Shown here one piece after another: positions 15,425 to 23,383 of a DNA stretch of 64,000 nt (position 1 is its first letter; each line of letters starts with the position of its first letter). This stretch comes from Acinetobacter calcoaceticus DSM 30006 = CIP 81.8 (lineage in GTDB: Bacteria > Pseudomonadota > Gammaproteobacteria > Pseudomonadales > Moraxellaceae). A model generated the notes under the pieces. That model was not told where the DNA came from, searched no databases, and saw only the letters and a program-made list of their open reading frames with translations. A program made the translations under genes and the position numbers. The stretch is taken from NCBI RefSeq assembly GCF_000368965.1, contig NZ_KB849780.1, positions 1,488,145-1,552,144 of the forward strand. The letters are read 5' to 3'.

Positions 15425-18400
15425 TGCTTATCCTGAATTAATCGTTGGGCGTGTTTTAAATCAAATTTTTGAATAGCCTGTTCAAGCTGCTCCCATAACT
15501 CGTCATGCTCCGGAAAATCTTGACGACAATGCGTTAAAGCATGTTGAATGCCTCGAATATAGCCTTGTCCAATCAATTCATCTAGTTGCTGCAAGGCTTG
15601 AGTTAAATCTTGTGGGCCATTGTTTTCTGGTTGTCTTGTTGGTGTATAAACAGTGACTTTTTCTTGCTTATACGTCTTTATATGAAGTGCTTGAACCACA
15701 TTATTTTCTTCGGTTATTGTTGACCTAGAATCAGCCCACACCAGCCCTAACTTGTCTCCAATTTTACTCAGCAACAAATTCAGATCGATTGGTTTTAGCA
15801 TAAAGTCTTCACTTAAGACTGCATCTTGTGGATTGACTTCACGCTCACCTGCATTGGCTGAAATAATTAAGATCGGCACATTGGTAATATTATTCTGACG
15901 CAATAATCGTGCTGTTTCCCACCCGCCCATCAAAGGCATATTCAAATCCATTAAAATCAGGTTAGGTTGAAAAATAGGAACACGTCTTAAACAATCAATG
16001 CCCGACTCGGCTTCTTCAATCATAAAACCCAAAGGTTTTAGAAAATTGGCAACCAAGCCTCGATCCACGGCTTCATTATCGACAACCAAAATTCGTTTTC
16101 GCTCGCCTTGATAGCCCGTAATCTGGTTGGAATAAACATTAGAAATTGGATGAACCACTTCTTTTGAAGGTAAGTAAAACTTAATCTTAAATTGTGAACC
16201 CTGATTGAGCTGACTAGTCACAGATAGCTGGCCGCCGAGTAAATCGACTAATAATTTTACAATGGGCAGACCTAGCCCTGTTCCAGTAAATCCGCCTTGA
16301 ACCACATTACTGCCTCGTTCAAACGGATTAAAGATTCGCTCCAAATCCGCTTCTGCAATGCCACAGCCCGTATCTCTAATTTCAAAATAGGCCGTTTGAA
16401 AGCGGTAATCGACTTTCAAAGTTATTGTGCCACTTGTCGTAAACTTTAAAGCATTGCCCAGCAAATTGATGAGTACCTGCTCTAAGCGCTTTTTGTCGGT
16501 ACGGACATAGTGCGGCAGGTTATCTCCAATTTCATAAATAAACTGTAAATTCTTCTGTTCAAACTGCGGCTGAAACATTTGAATAATCTGTTCTATAAAA
16601 TTTGGGAAATGAACATCCACCACATTTAAAGAAATTTTGCCTGTTTCAATTCGTGCTAAATCCAGTAAACCGTCAATCAGTGAAGTTAAATGCTGCCCAC
16701 TACGACTAATCACCCCGAGCGCCATTTTGCCTTGTTCTGAAAGCTGCTCTTGTTTTTGAAGTAATTGGCTATAGCCCAAAATACTATTTAGAGGTGTTCT
16801 TAGCTCGTGACTAATTCCAATGACATAACGGCTTTTTGCATCATTTGCCCGTTCTGCTGAAATTCGGGCATCTTGCAGGTCTTTTGAAGTGACTTCATGG
16901 GCAGCAATTTCATCAATCAATAAAGCCGTTTGCTGGTGTGTCTCAATTTCGGCATTACGGCGGCTTTCATCGTTTAGCACTAACCACCATGCCGCAACGC
17001 TCATTAATAAAAACAAGATGGTGTAAATTTTGACAAATAGCGTAAATAGCTGAGGAACTCCTTCAGCATTAATCGTTTCCAGATATGCTTTTTCTTGGAT
17101 ATAAACCAGACTTAAACTCACCGCCAAAACAATAGAAAGTCCTAAAGTCAGTAATAAATATAAACTGACCCGACTATTTAAACGGCTAGCCCAACGTTCT
17201 GGTAAATAGTGCCAGATGGCTTTTTTAAGCTGCACCGACCAACGCGCATCAGGCTTACATAAATCATGACAGCGTGCTTCAAGTGAACAACATAAAGAGC
17301 AAATCGTACCGTTATAGGCTGGGCAACCTGCCATATCAGCAAGTTCATAGTCCCGCTCACATACCACACAGTTTGCAACCGAAGTTGCCTGAATTTTTTC
17401 AGGCTGGCGTGCAATGTAATATTTACCTTTAGTTAAGTAAGCAATGATAGGAACACATAACATCGAACTTCCCAGCGCAATAAAACTCGCCAAGCCTTTC
17501 GCCATTAATCCGAAAAAGCCCAAATAGCTAAGCATCGATAAAACTGAAGCAATCAGTAAGGCACCCACACCTACGGGGTTAATGTCATATAAATAAGCAC
17601 GGCGAAATTCAATTCCCTTCGGACTTAAACCCAAAGGTTTACAGATAATTAAATCGGCAACAACAGCACCAATCCATGCCAAAGCGATATTGCTATATAG
17701 CCCCAAAATGCGCTCGACCGCATGGCTAATGCCCATTTCCATCAAAACAATGGCAATAAAAACGTTAAAAAGAAGCCAAACAATTCGCCCTGGATGGCTA
17801 TGAGTCAAACGGGCAAAAAAGTTTGACCATGCCAATGAGCCCGCATAGGCATTGGTCATATTAATTTTAATTTGTGCCAAGCAAACAAGTGCCAACGTGA
17901 GAATTAAAGCAAGCTGGGGCTTTGGAATAAATTGTTGATAGGCAACCCAATACAGATACGTCGGATTGTCAAGTTCAGAGACAGGAATCAACAGCTGAAA
18001 AGCCAAAACCATCAGCAACATGCCCATCAAAACTTTTAGAAATCCAAAAATAATCCAAGATGGACCACCTAAAAAAACAGCAAAACGCCATGCGGTTCTA
18101 TTCTGTTCTTGTTGCGGTAAAAAGCGTAAATAGTCGGCTTGCTCACCAATTTGGATCACAAATGAAAAAATAAGAGTGCACGCCGCACCAAAGTAATACA
18201 GATTAAAATCAGTTGAGTTTGAAACCGCACCAACAAAATGCAAACTACTACTTAAAATTTGTGGCTGTTTCCAAAGTACAAAAAACCACGGTAACAACAG
18301 CAACAAGAGCCAGATTGGCTGAGTGATTGCCTGAACTTTATTAATAAAACCAATACCTTTGACCACTAAAGGTAAAATCACCAATGCAGAAATTAAGTAA

Positions 18401-18894
18401 CCAACAACTTGTGGAATGCCAAGGGCAAGCTCAAGTGCCATCGCCATGATTGCGGCTTCAAACGCAAGCAAAATAAAGGTAAAGCTGGCATAAATCAGAG
18501 AAGTAATGGTCGAGCCAATGTATCCAAAACCTGCACCACGAGTAAGCAAATCAACATCTACATTATATTTTGCAGCGTAGTAACTAATCGGCCAACTGGT
18601 TAAAAATATGATGGTACATACGACAATTGCCGCCCACAGCGCGTTGCTAAAGCCATACTGCCAAAGCATGGTCGCCCCAATGGCTTCCATAGCCAAGAAG
18701 CTAACTGTCGAAATTGCGGTATTGGTAACGGTCCAAGGCGACCATTTACGTACTGATGTGGGCGCATAACGGAGCGCATAATCTTCGATACTTTCATCTG
18801 CCACCCAAATATTATATTCACGGCGCGTTTTGATCACACGTTGTGGCGCTTGTTGGGGGCGTGAAGAATCTGGCATAACACTCATGTTTGGCAT
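15421..18894 (-). CDS. NCS1 permease-histidine kinase-receiver fusion (transporter-like sensor)
   Basis: A 1157-residue membrane sensor. Residues about 40-500 are a full NCS1 (cytosine/purine permease-like) transporter unit, with DLLTRGAGFGYIG (115-127), IQIGEQADYLRFLP (247-260) and INMTNAYAGSLAWSN (344-358). A Cys-rich segment follows (C509, C512, C524, C532, C535, C536, C542, C546). Two further membrane segments lie at about 576-598 and 618-640. The kinase has H-box H696 in SHELRTPLN, N-box N814 in NLLGNALKF and G-boxes DTGCGIAEAD and GTGLGLPIV. A receiver domain has D983 in LILMDLNMP, and a C-terminal Hpt-sized tail follows. The architecture parallels CbrA-type SLC5-kinase sensors, in which the transporter domain couples solute binding to signalling. 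The start is uncertain; ATGs at 18885 and 18876 are alternatives. Confidence 0.92.
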   Translation of the reverse strand: MPNMSVMPDSSRPQQAPQRVIKTRREYNIWVADESIEDYALRYAPTSVRKWSPWTVTNTAISTVSFLAMEAIGATMLWQYGFSNALWAAIVVCTIIFLTSWPISYYAAKYNVDVDLLTRGAGFGYIGSTITSLIYASFTFILLAFEAAIMAMALELALGIPQVVGYLISALVILPLVVKGIGFINKVQAITQPIWLLLLLLPWFFVLWKQPQILSSSLHFVGAVSNSTDFNLYYFGAACTLIFSFVIQIGEQADYLRFLPQQEQNRTAWRFAVFLGGPSWIIFGFLKVLMGMLLMVLAFQLLIPVSELDNPTYLYWVAYQQFIPKPQLALILTLALVCLAQIKINMTNAYAGSLAWSNFFARLTHSHPGRIVWLLFNVFIAIVLMEMGISHAVERILGLYSNIALAWIGAVVADLIICKPLGLSPKGIEFRRAYLYDINPVGVGALLIASVLSMLSYLGFFGLMAKGLASFIALGSSMLCVPIIAYLTKGKYYIARQPEKIQATSVANCVVCERDYELADMAGCPAYNGTICSLCCSLEARCHDLCKPDARWSVQLKKAIWHYLPERWASRLNSRVSLYLLLTLGLSIVLAVSLSLVYIQEKAYLETINAEGVPQLFTLFVKIYTILFLLMSVAAWWLVLNDESRRNAEIETHQQTALLIDEIAAHEVTSKDLQDARISAERANDAKSRYVIGISHELRTPLNSILGYSQLLQKQEQLSEQGKMALGVISRSGQHLTSLIDGLLDLARIETGKISLNVVDVHFPNFIEQIIQMFQPQFEQKNLQFIYEIGDNLPHYVRTDKKRLEQVLINLLGNALKFTTSGTITLKVDYRFQTAYFEIRDTGCGIAEADLERIFNPFERGSNVVQGGFTGTGLGLPIVKLLVDLLGGQLSVTSQLNQGSQFKIKFYLPSKEVVHPISNVYSNQITGYQGERKRILVVDNEAVDRGLVANFLKPLGFMIEEAESGIDCLRRVPIFQPNLILMDLNMPLMGGWETARLLRQNNITNVPILIISANAGEREVNPQDAVLSEDFMLKPIDLNLLLSKIGDKLGLVWADSRSTITEENNVVQALHIKTYKQEKVTVYTPTRQPENNGPQDLTQALQQLDELIGQGYIRGIQHALTHCRQDFPEHDELWEQLEQAIQKFDLKHAQRLIQDKQ

Positions 18895-19080
18895 GTGGCT
18901 GCATTAAACCCAGCAATCCTTATGCCAAAAGTCATTTATCATGGCGATTTTTTCTAATACGCACATATACGCAAAATAACGTATTTCCAATTTTCATCAA
19001 AAATCACACACTCAAATTCATCAAAAAACAATGATCAATATTTGTGTTGATTGACCGAAAACGATTGGGAGATTGATGTT

Positions 19081-20697
19081 ATGAGTGTATCTGAACATCC
19101 AAATCTGGACACTGTGCAAGGTACAGATTCACAAAAAGCAGTGAATGAAACCTTAGAAGATTATACTTTACGTTATGCTCCACATAGCTTTCGGCGCTGG
19201 AGCCCCAAAGTTGTTGCTATTACTGCACTTGGTGGTATTGCCTATCTTGCTGACTTTTCTATTGGCGCCAGTATTGGTATGTCTTATGGAACAACCAATG
19301 CGGTTTTCTCCATTTTATTTGCAGCAATTATTATCTTCTTAACCGGTATTCCTCTTGCCTACTACGCAGCACGTTATAACATCGATCTTGACTTGATTAC
19401 CCGTGGCGCAGGTTTCGGTTACATCGGATCGGTCCTCACCAGTATCATTTTCGCCAGTTTCACATTTATTTTCTTTGCCCTTGAAGGTTCAATCATGGCG
19501 CAAGGGTTATTACTCGGTTTAGGTATTCCGCTTTGGGCAGGCTACCTCATCTCGACCGTTATGGTGATTCCGTTGGTGATTTACGGCATGAAAGCCTTAA
19601 GTAAATTACAAGTATGGACAACTCCCCTTTGGCTCATTCTCATGATTGGTCCTGTGGCCTATCTGATTTACCAAGAACCAACCTTAGTCAGCCAGTTTGC
19701 TACTTTTACAGGTAAAGAAGGTTTTGCGACTGTAGATATGGCAGCCATCATGTTGGGTGCTGGTATATGCCTATCTTTGATTATGCAAATTGGTGAGCAA
19801 ATTGACTACTTGCGCTTCATGCCCGCTAAAACAAAAGAAAATAGCAAAGCATGGTGGGCTGCTGTGATTTCAGCAGGTCCGGGCTGGGTTATTTTAGGGG
19901 CAATCAAACAAATTATTGGGGCATTTTTAGGTTTCTACTTATTAACAAAATTACCGGGTGTAAACAGTACTGAACCTGTTCAACAATTTAATGCAGCGTT
20001 TCATGACATGCTTCCGGGCTGGGCTGCCCTAACACTTGCAGTTATTTTGGTGGTCATCTCTCAAATTAAAATTAACGTGACCAATGCTTACTCTGGCTCT
20101 CTTGCTTGGACAAGTGCCTACACTCGTATTAGCAAGCATTATCCTGGTCGTATTGTCTTTGTAATGGTGAACTTGGCAATTGCCCTTGCCTTAATGGAAG
20201 GCAACATGTTTGCAGTACTGGGTAAAATCTTAGGGTTCTATTCAAACTTTGCGATTGCGTGGGTTGTGGTCGTTGCAACAGATATTTCAATCAACAAATA
20301 TGTTTTAAAGCTTTCACCAAAAGAACCGGAATACCGCCGCGACATGCTCTACAACGTAAACCCTGTCGGTATGGTTGCATTCCTTGTGTCAGCAGGCTTA
20401 TCGATTGCCGCATTCTTCGGATTACTTGGTAGTTTCTTGGCTCCATACTCACCGCTTATCGCGCTTGTACTTGCCTTTGTATTAACACCAATCATGGGTT
20501 TATTAACCAAAGGAAAATACTACATCAAGTCACATGATGACGGCATTAAAGAACCACGTTTTGACGCTGAAGGTACACCTGTTGCAACAGTTTACCACTG
20601 CCGTGTATGTGAAGAAGGTTACGAGCGTCCAGATATTATGTTCTCTCATAAACATAACGGCACCATTTGCTCTTTGTGTAAAACACTAGATACCTAA
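19081..20697 (+). CDS. NCS1-family permease with C-terminal four-Cys ribbon
   Basis: A 538-residue transporter, clearly homologous to the membrane half of the divergent sensor kinase: ETLEDYTLRYAPHSFRRWSP, DLITRGAGFGYIG, MQIGEQIDYLRFMPAK and INVTNAYSGSLAWTS all have close counterparts there. NCS1 proteins import purines, pyrimidines, allantoin, hydantoins and similar compounds; the substrate here cannot be read. Unusually for a permease, it ends in a cytoplasmic-looking ribbon, C507xxC510 and C530xxC533 (NGTICSLCKT), like the Cys segment of the kinase but truncated just after it. The start at 19081 is chosen because GGGAGA lies 8 bases upstream; a TTG at 19051 is less likely. Confidence 0.92.
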   Translation: MSVSEHPNLDTVQGTDSQKAVNETLEDYTLRYAPHSFRRWSPKVVAITALGGIAYLADFSIGASIGMSYGTTNAVFSILFAAIIIFLTGIPLAYYAARYNIDLDLITRGAGFGYIGSVLTSIIFASFTFIFFALEGSIMAQGLLLGLGIPLWAGYLISTVMVIPLVIYGMKALSKLQVWTTPLWLILMIGPVAYLIYQEPTLVSQFATFTGKEGFATVDMAAIMLGAGICLSLIMQIGEQIDYLRFMPAKTKENSKAWWAAVISAGPGWVILGAIKQIIGAFLGFYLLTKLPGVNSTEPVQQFNAAFHDMLPGWAALTLAVILVVISQIKINVTNAYSGSLAWTSAYTRISKHYPGRIVFVMVNLAIALALMEGNMFAVLGKILGFYSNFAIAWVVVVATDISINKYVLKLSPKEPEYRRDMLYNVNPVGMVAFLVSAGLSIAAFFGLLGSFLAPYSPLIALVLAFVLTPIMGLLTKGKYYIKSHDDGIKEPRFDAEGTPVATVYHCRVCEEGYERPDIMFSHKHNGTICSLCKTLDT

Positions 20698-20711
20698 ATA
20701 TCCTTAAGACT

Positions 20712-20743
20712 AAAAAAGAAGCTTTTTAAAGCTTCTTTTTTTT
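20712..20743. terminator. Bidirectional terminator between permease and Lrp genes
   Basis: Stem GAAGCTTT/AAAGCTTC with a two-base loop, flanked by an A-run and a T-run, between two convergent genes. Confidence 0.88.
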
Positions 20744-20756
20744 ACCCCTAAAGATT

Positions 20757-21212
20757 TTAGCCAATCGGAAATAAACGTTCAGGCACGACATCTTTCATCA
20801 CAATGGTTGAGATAAGTCGTTGTACGCTCGGAATAGCCGATAACTTTTCATCATATAGCCGTTGAAAAGCGGGTAAATCTTTTGCTACCACATGCAGCAA
20901 ATAATCTGGCTCACCAAATAAGCGCTGGGCCTGAATGATTTGTGGAATATCAATCACGGCATTTTCAAACTTCTCAACTGCCTGCTTATCACCTTCTTTA
21001 AGCGTAATAAAAACAATCGCTGAAAACTCAAATCCCACTAAATTCGGGTCGAGTTCTGCCCGATAGCCTTTGATGGCTCCTGACTCCTCTAAAGCCTTCA
21101 CTCGTCGATGACATGGTGAAATGCTTAAGCCTACTTTTTCTGCCAATTCAGTAATAGATAATCGGCCATTTAACTGCAATTCAGCAAGAATCTTTTTATC
21201 TGTGCGATCCAT
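20757..21212 (-). CDS. Lrp/AsnC-family transcriptional regulator
   Basis: A 151-residue Lrp-type regulator: N-terminal helix-turn-helix (MDRTDKKILAELQLNGRLSI, VGLSISPCHRRVKALEESG) and C-terminal RAM ligand/oligomerisation domain (FITLKEGDKQAVEKFE; RLFGEPDYLLHVVAKDLPAF). It is divergent from a LysE-family exporter gene, a classic Lrp-exporter pairing in which the regulator senses the exported amino acid. Confidence 0.93.
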   Translation of the reverse strand: MDRTDKKILAELQLNGRLSITELAEKVGLSISPCHRRVKALEESGAIKGYRAELDPNLVGFEFSAIVFITLKEGDKQAVEKFENAVIDIPQIIQAQRLFGEPDYLLHVVAKDLPAFQRLYDEKLSAIPSVQRLISTIVMKDVVPERLFPIG

Positions 21213-21369
21213 TTAGAAAAATTTACCCCAAATGAGTGTGATATGAGCAAACATTTAAAAGCACATTCTAAATACATGAGCATATTATTTTCAACAAGTT
21301 CGAATGAATAGGAATTTTTTCTAAAACACCGAACGAAACCTTTGGAAAATAGTTTGCCGAGATAAGCAT

Positions 21370-21981
21370 ATGGCTTTTAACATTTTTATTGCATTTTGGA
21401 GTGTCTCCATTCTTTTTATTATTACTCCAGGGGCAGACTGGGCCTATGCCATTTCGGCAGGAATTAAAGGCAAAGTCGTCGTACCCGCTGTTGCAGGTAT
21501 GCTATTTGGGCACTTTATTACGATTTTATTGGTAGCGGCTGGTGTTGGTCTGCTTGTAGCAAATAATCCAACTGCACTCATGATCCTAACAATTGCAGGT
21601 TCTGCTTATTTGTTATGGATGGGAATAAATTTATTACTTACCCCTCCTACTCCAAATCAGTCTGAGTCTGAAAAAGCTCAATCATGGTTAAGCTGGGCAA
21701 CAAAAGGCGTTTATGTGAGTGGCTTAAACCCGAAAGTTTTTCTACTCTTTTTAGCCTTGCTTCCTCAATTTATTGACACCACTGCATCATGGACGGTGAC
21801 TACGCAAATTGTTGCTTTTGGTGTTGTCCACATGATTAGCTGCGCGATTATTTACTTAATGGTAGGTTACGGTTCACAAGCTATTCTAAAAAGCAGACCA
21901 CAGGCAGCACGCTTAGTAGGAAGGTTTTCAGGTGGTCTTATGGTAATCATCGCCACATGTTTATTGATTGGGCAAATTTAA
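21370..21981 (+). CDS. LysE/RhtB-family amino acid exporter
   Basis: A 203-residue inner-membrane protein with the LysE/RhtB signature ITPGADWAYAISAGIKGK near residues 17-34, GHFITILLVAAGVGLLV, SAYLLWMGINLLL and GVYVSGLNPKVFLLFLALLPQF. Length and about six helices are normal for the family. The divergent Lrp-type gene probably controls it. Substrate is not determinable from the sequence. Confidence 0.9.
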   Translation: MAFNIFIAFWSVSILFIITPGADWAYAISAGIKGKVVVPAVAGMLFGHFITILLVAAGVGLLVANNPTALMILTIAGSAYLLWMGINLLLTPPTPNQSESEKAQSWLSWATKGVYVSGLNPKVFLLFLALLPQFIDTTASWTVTTQIVAFGVVHMISCAIIYLMVGYGSQAILKSRPQAARLVGRFSGGLMVIIATCLLIGQI

Positions 21982-22057
21982 AAATATTACTTAGCTTAGA
22001 GTTACTGGTCCTTATCTCGGATCAGTAACTAAAACCATAAGATATGAAAGCAACGCC

Positions 22058-22669
22058 TTATCTCATTCGTTTAAGGTTATAAGTCACGACTCCCCAAATG
22101 ACCAGTTCTTGCCCTTCTTCAATATAAATATTCTGATAATCGGAGTTTTCTGCTTTTAGCCAAATTTTAGGGGGGTGGTAATTATTATCAATCATTAAGC
22201 GTTTAACAGTGAAATCATTGTCAATAAGCGCAATTACGATATCCCCAGATTTAGCGGGAAGACTACGGTCCACAATAAGCGGGTCGTCAATATCAATTCC
22301 AGCGTCTAGCATTGACAAAGAATTTGCTTTGACAATAAATGTGGCATTTTCATTTCGAATTAAATATTCATTTAAATCGAGTGCTTGCTCAATATCATCT
22401 TGCGCTGGCGACGGAAAACCCGCAGCAACACGTTCAGTAGCTAAAGGGATATGGTAAATTTTATCGTTATTTGCATGGACCTGTTGAACCTTTAATTTTG
22501 AGCTAAAATCTGACCGGTTATCGGTTTTGACATTATTCAGTAACCAATTTTTGATAAAGTTAACTTGAGACTCGGGAACACGAATCACTTTTGTGGGTTC
22601 ATTGAACTGTGCTTTACGACCAGCATTTTCACGGGCACCGCCATGTTCAAACTCGTTTTTCTTTGACAT
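22058..22669 (-). CDS. umuDAb: UmuDAb: self-cleaving S24-family repressor of the DNA damage response
   Basis: A 203-residue UmuD homologue with an extended N-terminal DNA-binding part, as known for Acinetobacter, which lacks LexA. The cleavage dipeptide A83-G84 (ERVAAGF) and the catalytic dyad S119 (NSLSMLDAG) and K156 (FTVKRLM) are all present at the positions described for UmuDAb. The short N-terminal region (EHGGARENAGRK) replaces the LexA winged helix. It is divergent from ddrR with a shared palindromic operator. The ribosome site GGAGGCGAG is strong. Established role: represses error-prone polymerase genes until RecA-stimulated self-cleavage after DNA damage. Confidence 0.96.
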   Translation of the reverse strand: MSKKNEFEHGGARENAGRKAQFNEPTKVIRVPESQVNFIKNWLLNNVKTDNRSDFSSKLKVQQVHANNDKIYHIPLATERVAAGFPSPAQDDIEQALDLNEYLIRNENATFIVKANSLSMLDAGIDIDDPLIVDRSLPAKSGDIVIALIDNDFTVKRLMIDNNYHPPKIWLKAENSDYQNIYIEEGQELVIWGVVTYNLKRMR

Positions 22670-22710
22670 CTCGCCTCCATTTCACCGTTCAAATCCTACA
22701 CAGACAATGT

Positions 22711-22737
22711 AACTTGAAAAAGTTACATTTTCAAGTT
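22711..22737. promoter_or_regulatory. UmuDAb operator overlapping the umuDAb promoter
   Basis: Inverted repeat with arms AACTTGAAAA and TTTTCAAGTT spaced by 7 bases. Its core, TTGAAAA-N7-TTTTCAA on the minus strand, matches the known UmuDAb/DdrR binding palindrome. On the minus strand TTGAAA, 17 bases, TACATT reads as a sigma-70 promoter for umuDAb, so binding would give autorepression (inference). Confidence 0.85.
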
Positions 22738-22956
22738 GACGAAATATTTTTTTTGCATAACAATAAATCCCATGATCAGATTTTAATCCATTTTGCTTTT
22801 AACAGGGATGTTTAAATCAAAATGGCAATTTGAAGAAAATCAAAACCTATTATGGGATAGTCCTGATTACTGACTGTTTTATGATTTTTATCAAATGAGA
22901 TTCTGAACATTTAACATTCTGGTTAAATTCAGTTTTTTGGTATGGAGACATGCGAA

Positions 22957-23190
22957 ATGAAAAATCAACGTGATGCAGTTTTAGGTTATGCAAATGAGCA
23001 ACATGCTTACTATATCCGCCTCATTGAAAATGATGCGGTATTAGGCGAAAGCTATGGAATTTTCTGTGAAAATCCGGAAAGTGAAGCAGCAGAAAGTATT
23101 ATGACCACCCTATTTTTAAAAAAATCTTTTTGGCTAAATGGCTCTGAATATCTTGATATTGTAAAAGGGCTACAACCACTCCCACAGTAA
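22957..23190 (+). CDS. ddrR: DdrR, Acinetobacter-specific corepressor of the DNA damage response
   Basis: A 77-residue small acidic protein (MKNQRDAVLGYANEQH...) matching the genus-restricted DdrR, which acts with UmuDAb as a corepressor. The start at 22957 is preferred because GGAGA lies 9 bases upstream; an in-frame ATG at 22942 would add METCE but lacks a ribosome site. It is divergent from umuDAb and followed by a strong terminator. Confidence 0.93.
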   Translation: MKNQRDAVLGYANEQHAYYIRLIENDAVLGESYGIFCENPESEAAESIMTTLFLKKSFWLNGSEYLDIVKGLQPLPQ

Positions 23191-23203
23191 AGTAAATAAA
23201 TTA

Positions 23204-23237
23204 AAAAACAAAGGAGGCAAAAGCCTCCTTTGTTTTT
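23204..23237 (+). terminator. Terminator of ddrR
   Basis: Perfect 11-bp stem ACAAAGGAGGC/GCCTCCTTTGT with an AAAA loop and flanking A- and T-runs. Confidence 0.93.
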
Positions 23238-23249
23238 AAAGCACTATGC

Positions 23250-23342
23250 TTAAGACGTAAACCGTCCAGAGGCATCGCGTTTCTGATTTCGTGAATTTTG
23301 TCCACGACCATCATAATCATCGTCACGACTGCGGCCTCGATA
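23250..23342 (-). pseudogene. Remnant: C-terminal 30 codons of a small Arg/Asp/Gly-rich protein
   Basis: On the minus strand an open frame reads YRGRSRDDDYDGRGQ, then NSRNQKRDASGRFTS and a stop. It begins inside the foot of the katE terminator, has no ATG and no ribosome site, and an in-frame TGA lies about 10 codons upstream. Its strongly biased composition and clean stop suggest the surviving end of a small hydrophilic gene whose 5' part was lost when this junction formed. It might instead be chance, but a DRG-rich frame is unlikely in AT-rich spacer DNA. Confidence 0.5.
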
Positions 23343-23343
23343 T

Positions 23344-23380
23344 AAAAAAGCCCTGAAAGTTAACAACCTTCAGGGCTTTT
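23344..23380 (-). terminator. Terminator of katE
   Basis: Stem of 12 bp (AAAAGCCCTGAA with TTCAGGGCTTTT) around an 11-base loop, giving a T-run on the minus strand just after the katE stop. Confidence 0.92.
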
Positions 23381-23383
23381 ACT

